Shown piece by piece: positions 50,898 to 59,037 of a stretch of 64,000 nucleotides of DNA. Under the pieces are notes generated by a model. It had not been told where the DNA came from, made no database searches, and was given only the letters and a program-made list of their open reading frames with translations. The translations under genes and the position numbers were made by a program. Position 1 is the first letter of the stretch. Every line of letters starts with the position of its first letter. This DNA comes from Agreia bicolorata (lineage in GTDB: Bacteria; Actinomycetota; Actinomycetes; Actinomycetales; Microbacteriaceae), in assembly GCF_000938265.1 (NCBI RefSeq), contig NZ_JYFC01000005.1:62001-126000 (forward strand), in the 5' to 3' direction.

Positions 50898-52508
50898 TCA
50901 GGGGCGGCGCTGCGCCGACTGCTCGCGGTCCCACTCGTCGAAGAAGTCCTGGCTCTTGCTGCGCACGCGATCGTCGAGTCCGAGGTTGCGCTCTTTGCCT
51001 GTGGCGAGCGCCAGTTCCTCCTCGTGCTCGGCCAGCTGCCTGAGCGTAGCCAGCCTGCCCGTGGTGATCTGAGCATCCAGAAGCGCTTGGTCGCGCTCGA
51101 GCGCGAACTGCTGGCGCACGCGGGCGATCTCGGTGCGATCGCGTTCGCGCGCTGTCTCGTCGTGCACCGACTCCTTGTTGCCGAGATTGCGCAGCAGCTT
51201 GATGATCACCGGAAGCAGCTCGATCGCGAAGAACAAAAGGAAGACCATAACGTGGGCGAGCCCGGCCGACGGGCTCTCTTTGCTCAGTCGGTCGAGCGCC
51301 GTGAGGCGGTTGCTGATGCCGTCGCTCGACGACACGGCCGCGTCGTTCTGGGCCTGGAAGTCGGCTTTGCGCTGCTCGATCGTGGCCAGATCAGCCCGCG
51401 CCTTGGTGAGCGCGGCCTGCGCCGTGGTCTTCGACTCCGTCAGCTGTGATTTCAAGGCGGGCTGCGCGGTGGCGAGTGCCGCGGCGGTTGCTTTCTGCGC
51501 CTGGTCGTAGACGACCTGGGCCGCGTCGACGGCCTCCTTCGCTACGGCGGTGACAGCGCCCGCACCGAACTGGCCCGTCCCCCCGGTGCCGTTGGCCTCC
51601 GACTGCCACGCGGCGGTTTTAGCGTTGAGATCGGCGAGAGCCGCATCTTCAGCCTTTTTTGCGGCGGCGTATGTGGGGTCGGTCATCGGGTCGACCGCAT
51701 CGCTCTTGTCGATGATCGCCTGGTTGCTCGCGATCGTCGCGCGCACCTGGTCTTCAGTCGAGAGAATCGGGTCGCTGGCGAGCTGGTTCGCGAAGGCCGT
51801 GCGCGCCTCGGCCTCCATCACCAGAATCTGCGCGCTGATCTCCGGCGCGAAGATCTGCAGAGTGACCGGGGTCGAGATGACCGTGCCGAGAATGGCCGCG
51901 AGCAGTACCCGGGGAACGACGGCGAAGGTGGTCTTCCATGCGCCCTTGGTATTCGACAGCTGGATGGTGAGGGCGCGGTCGATGGCGAAGATTCCGGCAC
52001 CCCAGAAGATGCCGACGGGAATGAACCAGAACCAGTCGGCGTGAAAAACCATGCCGAGGGCGAAAGCCATCGAGAGCGCGGCGACCGTGGCCGTGAACAT
52101 CAGAATGAGAGCCATCGACGAGTAGGCCTGGCGGTCGCCGGGGGCGCCCTCGATGGCGTCGGGACGGGCTCCTCCGAGCACGGCGAGGCTGGTGCGGCGC
52201 AGGCGGCGACGGCGCGCGTTCGGCCTCTCGGCGGATTCGTCTGTGGGCGCCGGCGTTTCGTCTGCGGCCGCGGCACCGGATGCCTCCGGCTGAGCGTCGA
52301 TGTCGCGCTCGAACCACGGCTGCTCCTGCTGCTCGACCGAGAGTTGCTCGGTGGGTGCGGCGGTCATTGGCAGAGTGTCACTCGAGAAGTCGACGCCGGA
52401 CAGTGCCTCGATCGGCACCGTCTCTGCCTCGGTACGCTTGCGCGGCTTCGGGGTCTCGCTGAACCACGGCTCCAGCTGGGGCCCGGTGGATTCGTCGTTT
52501 TCGTTCAC
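50898..52508 (-). CDS. DUF4407 membrane protein
   Basis: A 536-residue protein. An acidic, disordered N-terminus (about 130 residues) is followed by two transmembrane segments (ALILMFTATVAALSMAFALG, WFIPVGIFWGAGIFAI), a third (VLLAAILGTVISTPVTLQI), a long Ala-rich coiled coil (about 245-410), a fourth segment (VMVFLLFFAIELLPVIIKLL) and a second coiled coil. This is the DUF4407 layout; function unknown. GTG start with GGAAGGA seven bases upstream. Confidence 0.88.
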   Translation of the reverse strand: MNENDESTGPQLEPWFSETPKPRKRTEAETVPIEALSGVDFSSDTLPMTAAPTEQLSVEQQEQPWFERDIDAQPEASGAAAADETPAPTDESAERPNARRRRLRRTSLAVLGGARPDAIEGAPGDRQAYSSMALILMFTATVAALSMAFALGMVFHADWFWFIPVGIFWGAGIFAIDRALTIQLSNTKGAWKTTFAVVPRVLLAAILGTVISTPVTLQIFAPEISAQILVMEAEARTAFANQLASDPILSTEDQVRATIASNQAIIDKSDAVDPMTDPTYAAAKKAEDAALADLNAKTAAWQSEANGTGGTGQFGAGAVTAVAKEAVDAAQVVYDQAQKATAAALATAQPALKSQLTESKTTAQAALTKARADLATIEQRKADFQAQNDAAVSSSDGISNRLTALDRLSKESPSAGLAHVMVFLLFFAIELLPVIIKLLRNLGNKESVHDETARERDRTEIARVRQQFALERDQALLDAQITTGRLATLRQLAEHEEELALATGKERNLGLDDRVRSKSQDFFDEWDREQSAQRRP

Positions 52509-52629
52509 GCCGAGTCCTTCCTGTTCGAATGATCAGCGGCAAGTATGCACGCACCGACCCTGAGCATCCGGTGAGCATCCTCTCAATCAGCCCTGTCCGG
52601 CCCGCTCTCGGATCCGTCCATCCGGACCG

Positions 52630-52920
52630 CTACAGGTGACGAGTCGGATCCATTCGCTGGTGCAAAATACGAATGACATCGACGCCGTAGCCGCGTTCGA
52701 CGAAGAAGATCAGGTGACTGCCGATCGCGTAGCGTCGGTACCCTTCACGAATGTCGTCACACGCACGCCCTCGCTTCACATTGGCAGCGACACGTTCGAT
52801 AGCGAATCTGATCTCCGTGACGTAACTCTCCGCCTGATCCACGTCCCAGCGCTCTTGCGTGAAGTCCCAGATAGACGAGAGGTCGTTCTGCGCTGCCGGG
52901 GTGAGCCGGTACTGATTCAC
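52630..52920 (-). CDS. parE: RelE/ParE family toxin
   Basis: A 96-residue type II toxin (LTPAAQNDLSSIWDFTQERW at the start, YRRYAIGSHLIFFVERGYG, VIRILHQRMDPTRHL at the end). The C-terminal ILHQRMDP is the usual ParE signature; known ParE toxins inhibit DNA gyrase. It overlaps the antitoxin gene by four bases and follows it. Confidence 0.92.
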   Translation of the reverse strand: MNQYRLTPAAQNDLSSIWDFTQERWDVDQAESYVTEIRFAIERVAANVKRGRACDDIREGYRRYAIGSHLIFFVERGYGVDVIRILHQRMDPTRHL

Positions 52921-53150
52921 CGCTTCTTCGCCGCAATGAACTCATCGAAGTCAAACGGCTCGGCCTTGCCGCTCTGTTCACCGGCATCGAGCGCGGCACG
53001 CAACGCGGACATCTGCGTCTCTTGGTCTTCGAGCAGCCTCAATCCGGCGCGGACAACCTCGCTTGCCGAGCGATAGCGACCGGTCGCAACCTCACGAGCG
53101 AGAAAGACTGAGAAGTGATCGTCGAGACTGATCGATGTATTCGTCGCCAT
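52917..53150 (-). CDS. parD: ParD-like antitoxin
   Basis: A 77-residue ribbon-helix-helix antitoxin (SISLDDHFSVFLAREVATG, RYRSASEVVRAGLRLLEDQE) with a C-terminal toxin-binding tail ending AEPFDFDEFIAAKKR. It should bind its own promoter and neutralise ParE. A perfect palindrome lies ten bases before its ATG. Confidence 0.92.
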   Translation of the reverse strand: MATNTSISLDDHFSVFLAREVATGRYRSASEVVRAGLRLLEDQETQMSALRAALDAGEQSGKAEPFDFDEFIAAKKR

Positions 53151-53159
53151 ACGGCCAAT

Positions 53160-53176
53160 GTACCAAATATTGGTAC
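53160..53176 (-). promoter_or_regulatory. Operator of parDE
   Basis: GTACCAA-ATA-TTGGTAC is a perfect 7-bp inverted repeat, A/T-rich relative to its surroundings, ending ten bases before the parD ATG. It is the likely site of ParD/ParDE autorepression. Confidence 0.7.
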
Positions 53177-53213
53177 TGACCCGAGAGGTGAGCCGAACTT
53201 TGTGGAGCGCGAA

Positions 53214-54119
53214 TCAGCGCAGCTTCTGGCAGTGGGCGCAGAAGTGCGAGCCGCGATTCATGAAACTCTCCCGCACGATCGGGCGCCCGCATCGCGGGCA
53301 GGGCTTGCCCTGCTGACCGTAGACATTGAGTGAATGCGAGAAGTAGCCGGACGCCCCGTTGACGTTCACGTACTGAGCATCGAAGCTCGTGCCACCCTCG
53401 GCCAGCGCCTTCTCGAGCACCAGCCGCACTTCGCCGAGAAGTAGAGCGGCCTTGGCGCGAGACAGCGACGATGCAGGCTGAGCGTAGTGAATGCGCGCGG
53501 CCCACAGCGACTCGTCGGCGTAGATGTTGCCGATACCACTGATGAGGTTCTGGTCGAGCATCGCCCTCTTGATGCCGGTGTTCTTGCGCGCGAGCGCGGC
53601 GAAGAAAGCCGAGTCCCCGAACGCCGGATCGAGCGGGTCGCGTGCGATATGCGACACCTGACCGGGAATGGAGGCGAGCTCGCTGCCCCGCCCCGCGGCT
53701 CGTCCGTCGGTCGTCGGCCGCAGGGAGTCGACGGCCATCGAGCCGAAGATGCGCTGATCGACGAAGTTCACCCAGAACTCACCGTGCTCGGGGTGCTCGA
53801 TATGCAGGCGAATGCGCAGCAGGCCGTCTTCTTCGACGCCCGGGGTGCGCAGCAGCACCTGACCGCTCATGCCGAGGTGCGTGACGAGGGCGTGTCCGCC
53901 GGCGTCTGTCGCATCGTCGAGCGGGAACCAGAGAAACTTGCCTCGGCGAACCGCCGACAGCATCCGGCAACCCTCGAGCAGGTCGACGAAGGCGCCGGCC
54001 AGGGGGCTGTGCCGTTTGAGCGACCGCTGCTCGAAGACCTCGACAGCGGTGATGACCGCGCCGGAGACGGCCCTCTCGAGGCCCGCCCGCACGACCTCGA
54101 CTTCGGGGAGTTCGGGCAC
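53214..54119 (-). CDS. mutM: Formamidopyrimidine-DNA glycosylase
   Basis: A 301-residue base-excision repair enzyme removing 8-oxoguanine and formamidopyrimidines. Pro2-Glu3 follow the GTG start (PELPEVEVV), the catalytic Lys is in RRGKFLWF (about 58), and the helix-two-turn-helix region reads NLISGIGNIYADESLW. The zinc finger is CPRCGRPIVRESFMNRGSHF then CAHC. It starts one base after the rnc stop, in the conserved DUF177-rpmF-rnc-mutM order. The frame is open far upstream, but only inside rnc. Confidence 0.96.
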   Translation of the reverse strand: MPELPEVEVVRAGLERAVSGAVITAVEVFEQRSLKRHSPLAGAFVDLLEGCRMLSAVRRGKFLWFPLDDATDAGGHALVTHLGMSGQVLLRTPGVEEDGLLRIRLHIEHPEHGEFWVNFVDQRIFGSMAVDSLRPTTDGRAAGRGSELASIPGQVSHIARDPLDPAFGDSAFFAALARKNTGIKRAMLDQNLISGIGNIYADESLWAARIHYAQPASSLSRAKAALLLGEVRLVLEKALAEGGTSFDAQYVNVNGASGYFSHSLNVYGQQGKPCPRCGRPIVRESFMNRGSHFCAHCQKLR

Positions 54120-54120
54120 T

Positions 54121-54852
54121 CTAGGCCGATGCCGCTTCTGCCGGCAACGCAGACAGCGTGGCGACGGCATCACGAGCCGCGGATGCCTCGGCCTGCTTCT
54201 TCGATGGACCGGTGCCGGATGCCTCGGCGACGACGACACCGGCAGCGGTCGACACGCGCACGTTCGCCACGAACACCTTCTGGTGATCGGGTCCGGACTC
54301 GGTGAGTTCGTAGACAGGGGCGGCCAGGCCTCGCTGGCCCGCGGCCTCTTGCAGGGATGTCTTGGGGTCCATCGAGATGCGGAAGTGACCCGGAGCGGTG
54401 GCGAGCGGCGCGACGAGACGCAGAACGAGCGCGGTCGCCGCATCAGGCCCCGCACCAAGGTAGCTGGCGCCGATGACGGCCTCCATGGTGTCGGCGAGGA
54501 TCGACGGCTTGTCGCGGCCACCCGTGAGCTCCTCGCCGCGGCCCAGCCGAACGAAACGGCCCAATTGGATGCCTCGCGCAATCTCCGCCAGAGCGACCGT
54601 CGACACGAGGCTGGCGCGGCGCTTGGCCAGCTCTCCCTCTTCGAGATCAGGAAAGCGACGGTAGAGCATGACCGTGACCGCCTGGCCCAGAATCGAGTCG
54701 CCGAGAAACTCGAGGCGCTCGTTCGTGGGGATGCCGCCGTGCTCGTACGAATACGAGCGATGAGTCAGGGCGAGCTCGAGCAGGTCGTCGGGAAGATCGA
54801 TCTGCAGAGTCGCCAAAAGGAGCGACCCGTCGGTTTCATGTTCAGAAACCAT
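54121..54852 (-). CDS. rnc: Ribonuclease III
   Basis: A 243-residue RNase III. The catalytic domain has LTHRSYSYEHG, NERLEFLGDSILGQAV (signature, about residue 45) and LADTMEAVIGASYL with the metal Glu. A C-terminal double-stranded-RNA-binding domain runs from KTSLQEAAGQRGLAAPVYEL to GPSKKQAEASAARDAV. It processes rRNA and other duplex RNA. AAGGAG seven bases upstream fixes ATG 54852. Confidence 0.97.
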   Translation of the reverse strand: MVSEHETDGSLLLATLQIDLPDDLLELALTHRSYSYEHGGIPTNERLEFLGDSILGQAVTVMLYRRFPDLEEGELAKRRASLVSTVALAEIARGIQLGRFVRLGRGEELTGGRDKPSILADTMEAVIGASYLGAGPDAATALVLRLVAPLATAPGHFRISMDPKTSLQEAAGQRGLAAPVYELTESGPDHQKVFVANVRVSTAAGVVVAEASGTGPSKKQAEASAARDAVATLSALPAEAASA

Positions 54853-54902
54853 CGAGGCGCTCCTTGGTGACGCATCTGTTGTCGTTGCCGACAGCAGGAG
54901 TC

Positions 54903-55106
54903 TTAGATGTCTGCGACCTTGCGGCCCTTGTACTCCATGAACAGGGGGGTGCCTGCGGAGTCTTCGACGATCTTGGCGCGGTGCGGCAGGCTGTAGACAG
55001 TCTTGCCGTTCTCGATCGTCTTGACGAGGGTGGGGGCCGTAGCCTTCCACTGAGCGCGACGCATGCGGGTGGAAGCCCGCGACATCTTTCTCTTCGGAAC
55101 AGCCAT
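54903..55106 (-). CDS. rpmF: 50S ribosomal protein L32
   Basis: A 67-residue L32 ([20 protein letters not shown]). The four zinc-binding Cys of the C-plus form are absent, so this is the zinc-independent form. It is followed by rnc after a 50-base gap and preceded by the DUF177 gene. Confidence 0.97.
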   Translation of the reverse strand: MAVPKRKMSRASTRMRRAQWKATAPTLVKTIENGKTVYSLPHRAKIVEDSAGTPLFMEYKGRKVADI

Positions 55107-55133
55107 GATCTTCTCTTTTCTCTATCGTTCAGG

Positions 55134-55697
55134 TCACTCGGGTCGCGCGGAGGCGTCGGTGTCTGCTTGGTCAGTCTGTGTGGAAGCTTCAAAGTCGGCG
55201 AGCGCAGCCCAGCGCGGATCGGTGCTCTGCTGGGGTTCGTCGTGCGGCTGATCGGCCAGCTTTTCGCCCGTTTCCGGGTCGAGTCCTGGGCAATCCGGCC
55301 GACAGACCGGTTGGAACGGCAGTGAAAGTACCACCGCATCCCTGACCATCGGCTCGAGGTCGACGTGATCGTCGAGAACCGAGTAATCAAAAGCTTCGTC
55401 AAGAGAATACGCGAAAACGTCTTGGAATTCGACTTCTACCGGCAGATGGATGTCGGTGAGGCAGCGCCCGCAGACTCCATCGGCCGTTCCGGAGACCTGA
55501 ACCGAGGCCAGGATGCCGTCGTGCAAGCCCTCGAGACGCAGGTCGACGTCGAGGATGGAGTCGGCCTGAACGGCCACGAGACCCTCGCCGAGCTTCTCGG
55601 GAACAACGATCTCGAGCTCGTGCTCGCGCATCTCGCCGGGCCGGTGGATGAGGTCGTGCACCCCCACCGTGTAGGGCGTCTTCTTGAATTTGTTCAC
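55134..55697 (-). CDS. DUF177 (YceD) family protein
   Basis: A 187-residue protein with the DUF177 metal-type Cys set: VCGRCL (about residue 73) and CRPDCPGLDPETGE (about 140). It is almost always found next to rpmF and has been linked to 23S rRNA accumulation in plants and bacteria. GTG 55697 is taken as start because the family begins close to it (VNKFKKTPYTVGVHDLIHR); an upstream GTG at 55748 is possible. The C-terminus is acidic. Confidence 0.88.
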   Translation of the reverse strand: MNKFKKTPYTVGVHDLIHRPGEMREHELEIVVPEKLGEGLVAVQADSILDVDLRLEGLHDGILASVQVSGTADGVCGRCLTDIHLPVEVEFQDVFAYSLDEAFDYSVLDDHVDLEPMVRDAVVLSLPFQPVCRPDCPGLDPETGEKLADQPHDEPQQSTDPRWAALADFEASTQTDQADTDASARPE

Positions 55698-55757
55698 AAC
55701 GTTCGAGTCTACCCCCGCCCAGACAGACACTCCCCTGAGGGTGCGCACGAAAAGGTC

Positions 55758-55808
55758 TTGACAGCAGACGGCACACCTGGTTGGTTAGTTACATGAGTAA
55801 TGAACCAA
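55758..55808 (+). promoter_or_regulatory. Promoter and dyad operator of the YtrA-type operon
   Basis: A consensus -35 TTGACA (55758-55763) is followed, 17 bases on, by a 28-bp dyad: TTGGTTAGTTAC (55781-55792), ATGA, GTAATGAACCAA (55797-55808). The outer six and inner four bases of each arm are symmetric. The dyad covers the -10 region, as expected for repression by the GntR protein encoded next. Confidence 0.7.
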
Positions 55809-55823
55809 CGAAGGGGAACTGTC

Positions 55824-56180
55824 GTGGATGACTCTCGACCGATCTTCGTGCAGATCGCCGAGCTGATCGAGAACGACATCATCGCCGGCGCCCTGCCCGA
55901 AGAGACGCAGGTTCCGTCGACGAATGAGTTCGCCGCATTCCATCGCATCAACCCGGCAACAGCAGGCAAGGGAGTCAACGTGCTCGTCGACGACGGCATC
56001 CTCTACAAGAAGCGCGGCATCGGCATGTTTGTCGCATCCGGCGCCCGAAAGCGACTGGTGGCCAAGCGCCGAGACCAGTTCCAGAACGAATTCGTCGCGC
56101 CGCTGATCATCGAGGCCGAGAAACTCGGCATCGGCGAAGCGCAGTTGATCGACATGATCAGAAAGGAAGGCACAGCATGA
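55824..56180 (+). CDS. GntR family transcriptional regulator (YtrA subfamily)
   Basis: A 118-residue regulator: winged helix (PIFVQIAELIENDIIAGALP, EETQVPSTNEFAAFHRINPA) and a short C-terminal helical dimer domain, the YtrA layout. GTG 55824 is chosen because AAGGGG lies seven bases upstream; an ATG at 55800 lies inside the operator. It overlaps the ABC ATPase gene by four bases and probably represses the operon until a cell-envelope or antibiotic signal is sensed. Confidence 0.88.
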   Translation: MDDSRPIFVQIAELIENDIIAGALPEETQVPSTNEFAAFHRINPATAGKGVNVLVDDGILYKKRGIGMFVASGARKRLVAKRRDQFQNEFVAPLIIEAEKLGIGEAQLIDMIRKEGTA

Positions 56181-57073
56181 GTGCAGTAGTAGAGGCATCC
56201 CACCTCACCCGCCGCTTCGGCGACACGACCGCCGTCGACGATGTGAGCTTCAGCGTTCAGAAGAACACCATCCACGGACTGCTCGGCCGTAATGGCGCTG
56301 GCAAGACCACCCTGATGCAGCTGCTGACCGGACAGGACTTCGCGACTCGCGGTGACATCCGCATCTTCGGCGAACACCCCGTCGAGAACTCGGGTGTACT
56401 GAAGAATGTGTGCTTCATCAAAGAGAGCCAGCGCTACCCCGACGACTTCAAGCCTCGGCACGTCTTCACCAGCGCGCCCTGGTTCTTTCCCAACTGGGAC
56501 GCCGAGTTCGCCGACCGCCTGATCGCCGACTTCCGGCTCCCACTGAATAGACGCATCAAAAAGCTGTCTCGCGGCCAGCTGTCGGCCATCGGCGTCATCG
56601 TGGGCCTCGCATCCCGAGCCCCACTGACGTTCTTCGACGAGCCGTACCTGGGTCTGGATGCCGTGGCACGGCAGATCTTCTACGACCGGCTCCTCGAGGA
56701 CTTCGGCGAGAATCCACGCACCGTCATTCTCTCGACGCACCTCATCGACGAGGTGAGCAACCTGCTCGAGCACGTTCTCGTGATCGATGAGGGCAAGCTG
56801 CTCGTCGATCAAGACGCGGAGACCCTCCGCGGATCAGCCACCACCGTGGTCGGCACTCGGCAGGGCGTCGACGCCTTCGTCGCCGACCGAGATGTACTGC
56901 ACCGCGACGGGATCGGTGGCCTCGCCTCCGTTACGGTCGGCCGACTCACACCCCAGGATCGCGCACGCGCTACCGAAATGGGCCTCGAGCTGTCGCCCGT
57001 GTCACTGCAGCAGCTGGTCGTGCGTCTCACCGGCAGCAACCAGACCGAGACAGTATTGGAGCAGAGCGCATGA
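56177..57073 (+). CDS. ABC transporter ATP-binding protein (YtrB-like)
   Basis: A 298-residue ATPase: Walker A LGRNGAGKTTL (about residue 36), signature LSRGQLSAIGV, Walker B LTFFDEPYLGLD, switch His in STHLIDE. ESQRYPDDFKPRHVF after the Q-loop position is typical of the YtrB group. With the GntR regulator and the permease it forms a YtrABC-like exporter, of a type linked to cell-wall antibiotics in Bacillus. Confidence 0.9.
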   Translation: MSAVVEASHLTRRFGDTTAVDDVSFSVQKNTIHGLLGRNGAGKTTLMQLLTGQDFATRGDIRIFGEHPVENSGVLKNVCFIKESQRYPDDFKPRHVFTSAPWFFPNWDAEFADRLIADFRLPLNRRIKKLSRGQLSAIGVIVGLASRAPLTFFDEPYLGLDAVARQIFYDRLLEDFGENPRTVILSTHLIDEVSNLLEHVLVIDEGKLLVDQDAETLRGSATTVVGTRQGVDAFVADRDVLHRDGIGGLASVTVGRLTPQDRARATEMGLELSPVSLQQLVVRLTGSNQTETVLEQSA

Positions 57074-57861
57074 GTACCCTCACCCAACCAACTCTCGACG
57101 AAGCGCGGATCGACCGACCCGGCGGAGCGTCGAACATTCTCGCCGTCGTTCGACTGCACCTCGTGAACCGCTATAGCGTCTTCGCAGTGCCGTGGATGAT
57201 CATGGGCGGCATCTTCGTGGTGAACGTCGCCGTCTGGTGGATCATCTTCGCGTCGGTCTCGAGCGAGGCCGACAGGGCCGACGCGCGAGACGGCATCACC
57301 TACTCCGGAGCCCTCTTCTACATCTTCGTGTACATGCTCGTGTTGGGCATCCAGGCCGTGGCCTACACGTTCCCCTTCGCTCTCGGGTTCAGCGTGACAA
57401 GACGCGACTTCTGGCTGGGCAGTGCGCTCACCTTCATCGCCCTTTCGGCGGTCTACAGCGCAGGCCTCACCATCCTGGCCGCCATCGAAGTGGCTACCGA
57501 CGGGTGGGGGCTCGGCGGCACCATGTTCGCCAGCTTCTACTTCGGGGGCGCCGATGCGTCGTGGATCGAGCGCTTCGGGCTCTACTTCGCGACGTACCTG
57601 TTCTTCTACTTCGTCGGCGCCGCGATCGCGACCATCTACCAGCGCTGGCGCAACAACGGCATGCTGGCGCTGTTCGGAACCCTCGGCATCGTGCTGATCG
57701 CCGGCATCGCACTGGTGTCGTTCACGAGCAGCTGGCCGGCGGTGGGCGCCTGGTTCGACACGAACGGCCCCTCAGGCGTGATCGCGTGGAGTCTCGCGCC
57801 GACCGTCGTCGCCGCCATCACCGGCTACTTCATCCTGCGCAGGGCCACCCCGAAGAACTGA
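57070..57861 (+). CDS. ABC transporter permease of the YtrA-type operon
   Basis: A 263-residue membrane protein with about six hydrophobic segments (FAVPWMIMGGIFVVNVAVWW, LFYIFVYMLVLGIQAVAYTF, and others). PFALGFSVTRRDFWLGSAL (about 100-120) matches the loop seen in this exporter group. It starts in an ATGA overlap with the ATPase and converges with the LysR gene, nine bases away. Confidence 0.85.
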   Translation: MSTLTQPTLDEARIDRPGGASNILAVVRLHLVNRYSVFAVPWMIMGGIFVVNVAVWWIIFASVSSEADRADARDGITYSGALFYIFVYMLVLGIQAVAYTFPFALGFSVTRRDFWLGSALTFIALSAVYSAGLTILAAIEVATDGWGLGGTMFASFYFGGADASWIERFGLYFATYLFFYFVGAAIATIYQRWRNNGMLALFGTLGIVLIAGIALVSFTSSWPAVGAWFDTNGPSGVIAWSLAPTVVAAITGYFILRRATPKN

Positions 57862-57870
57862 CGACGACCG

Positions 57871-58806
57871 CTAGGTGGCCGGCGGGTTGCGGTGCTTGTT
57901 CGCCGCAACCACGGCGGCCGCTTCGGCGCGTAGCGCATCCACCACCGTGCGCACGGCTAGGCGCTCGGCGCGATCGGGCCGCATCAGAATTGCAATGTGT
58001 CGCTCGGCGACAACACCCTGCAGATTCTTGAGCACGATGCGGTCGCGGTACGCTCCCGCAGCCGTGTAGCAGGGCAGCACAGCGACGCCGAGCCCCGCAG
58101 CTACCAGCGCCTCTGTCACGCGAGTATCGCCGAAGCGCTGGAAGAAGTTCACCGGAACCCCCGCGGCTTCGAAGATGTCGTTGAGCGTGCGCTCGAACGG
58201 GTAGCCCCAGGGCACCCCGATCCACTGCTCACCGATGAGGTCGCTCGGCACCAGAAACTCCTTATCGGCCAGGCGATGCCCGGGCGGAAGCGCGATGTCG
58301 AGGGGCTCGGTCATCAACGGCACGGCGAGCAGATTCTTGTCGCTCCAGAAGGCGGCCGGCTTCGGTGAATGCGCGAGCACGATGTCGAAGTCGCTTGTCA
58401 ACGCGGGGAATCCCTCGGACTCCGGGTCGCGATCAGAGCAGTGCACAGTGAGGCCACCCGTCTCGGCGACGCGCTTGAGCATGCCAGGCAGCAGCATCTG
58501 CCCCGCCGTCGGGAAGGTCGCGAGCGAGACCGTGCCCGTAGGGTCGTTGCGGAACTCGTCCCACACGGCCTCGGCCTTCTCCAGCGCGATGGCAACGTCG
58601 GTCGCGCTACGCGCAAGCGCCCTGCCCGCGTCGGTCAGAGCGATGCCCCGACCCACCTTCTCGGTGAGCGGAAGCCCCGCCTCGGACTCGAGCTTGCGAA
58701 GCTGCTGCGAGATACCCGATGCGGTGCGATGGGTGGCTTTGGCCACCTCTGTGATGCTTCCTCGCTCGGCGAGTTCGCGCAACAGATTGAGTCGTCCGAC
58801 GTCCAT
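57871..58806 (-). CDS. LysR family transcriptional regulator
   Basis: A 311-residue regulator with an N-terminal winged helix (LNLLRELAERGSITEVAKAT, ASGISQQLRKLESEAG) and a periplasmic-binding-like effector domain (TVSLATFPTAGQMLLPGML, DIALPPGHRLADKEF, GLGVAVLPCYTA). The effector is unknown. It diverges from a 34-residue membrane protein gene, with two inverted repeats between them. Confidence 0.92.
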   Translation of the reverse strand: MDVGRLNLLRELAERGSITEVAKATHRTASGISQQLRKLESEAGLPLTEKVGRGIALTDAGRALARSATDVAIALEKAEAVWDEFRNDPTGTVSLATFPTAGQMLLPGMLKRVAETGGLTVHCSDRDPESEGFPALTSDFDIVLAHSPKPAAFWSDKNLLAVPLMTEPLDIALPPGHRLADKEFLVPSDLIGEQWIGVPWGYPFERTLNDIFEAAGVPVNFFQRFGDTRVTEALVAAGLGVAVLPCYTAAGAYRDRIVLKNLQGVVAERHIAILMRPDRAERLAVRTVVDALRAEAAAVVAANKHRNPPAT

Positions 58807-58848
58807 GAATTCGAGTCTAGATCACCGAAGCCAGGCTACACAGTCAAC

Positions 58849-58908
58849 GAAGAACAATTCACTTGTAGTACGCGTTCTTCAAGCGCAGAGTGTTCACATA
58901 AGAACACT
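58849..58908. promoter_or_regulatory. Two inverted repeats between lysR and the small-protein gene
   Basis: GAAGAAC (58849-58855) with GTTCTTC (58874-58880), and AGTGTTC (58889-58895) with GAACACT (58902-58908), are both exact. They share a GTTCTT/GAACAC character and are A/T-rich, as expected for LysR recognition and activation sites. Confidence 0.55.
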
Positions 58909-58932
58909 TCATTAGGCGGAAAGGACAGCACC

Positions 58933-59037
58933 ATGATCATCGCTCTCGTCTCACTCTCCCTCCTCGCACTCGCAGGCGTCGTCGGCAGCATCGTGGTCGT
59001 GGTGCGCGACGGCTACCGCCCACAGCCCACGCGCTGA
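58933..59037 (+). CDS. Small membrane protein (34 residues)
   Basis: The frame from ATG 58933 to TGA 59037 encodes one hydrophobic helix (MIIALVSLSLLALAGVVGSI) and a short basic tail containing RDGYRPQPTR. AAGGA lies seven bases upstream and the LysR-type dyads end 24 bases before the ATG, so translation is well supported. The tail resembles other tiny actinobacterial membrane proteins ending in RDGYR. Its stop abuts the transaminase stop (TGATCA). Role unknown, possibly the LysR target. Confidence 0.7.
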   Translation: MIIALVSLSLLALAGVVGSIVVVVRDGYRPQPTR

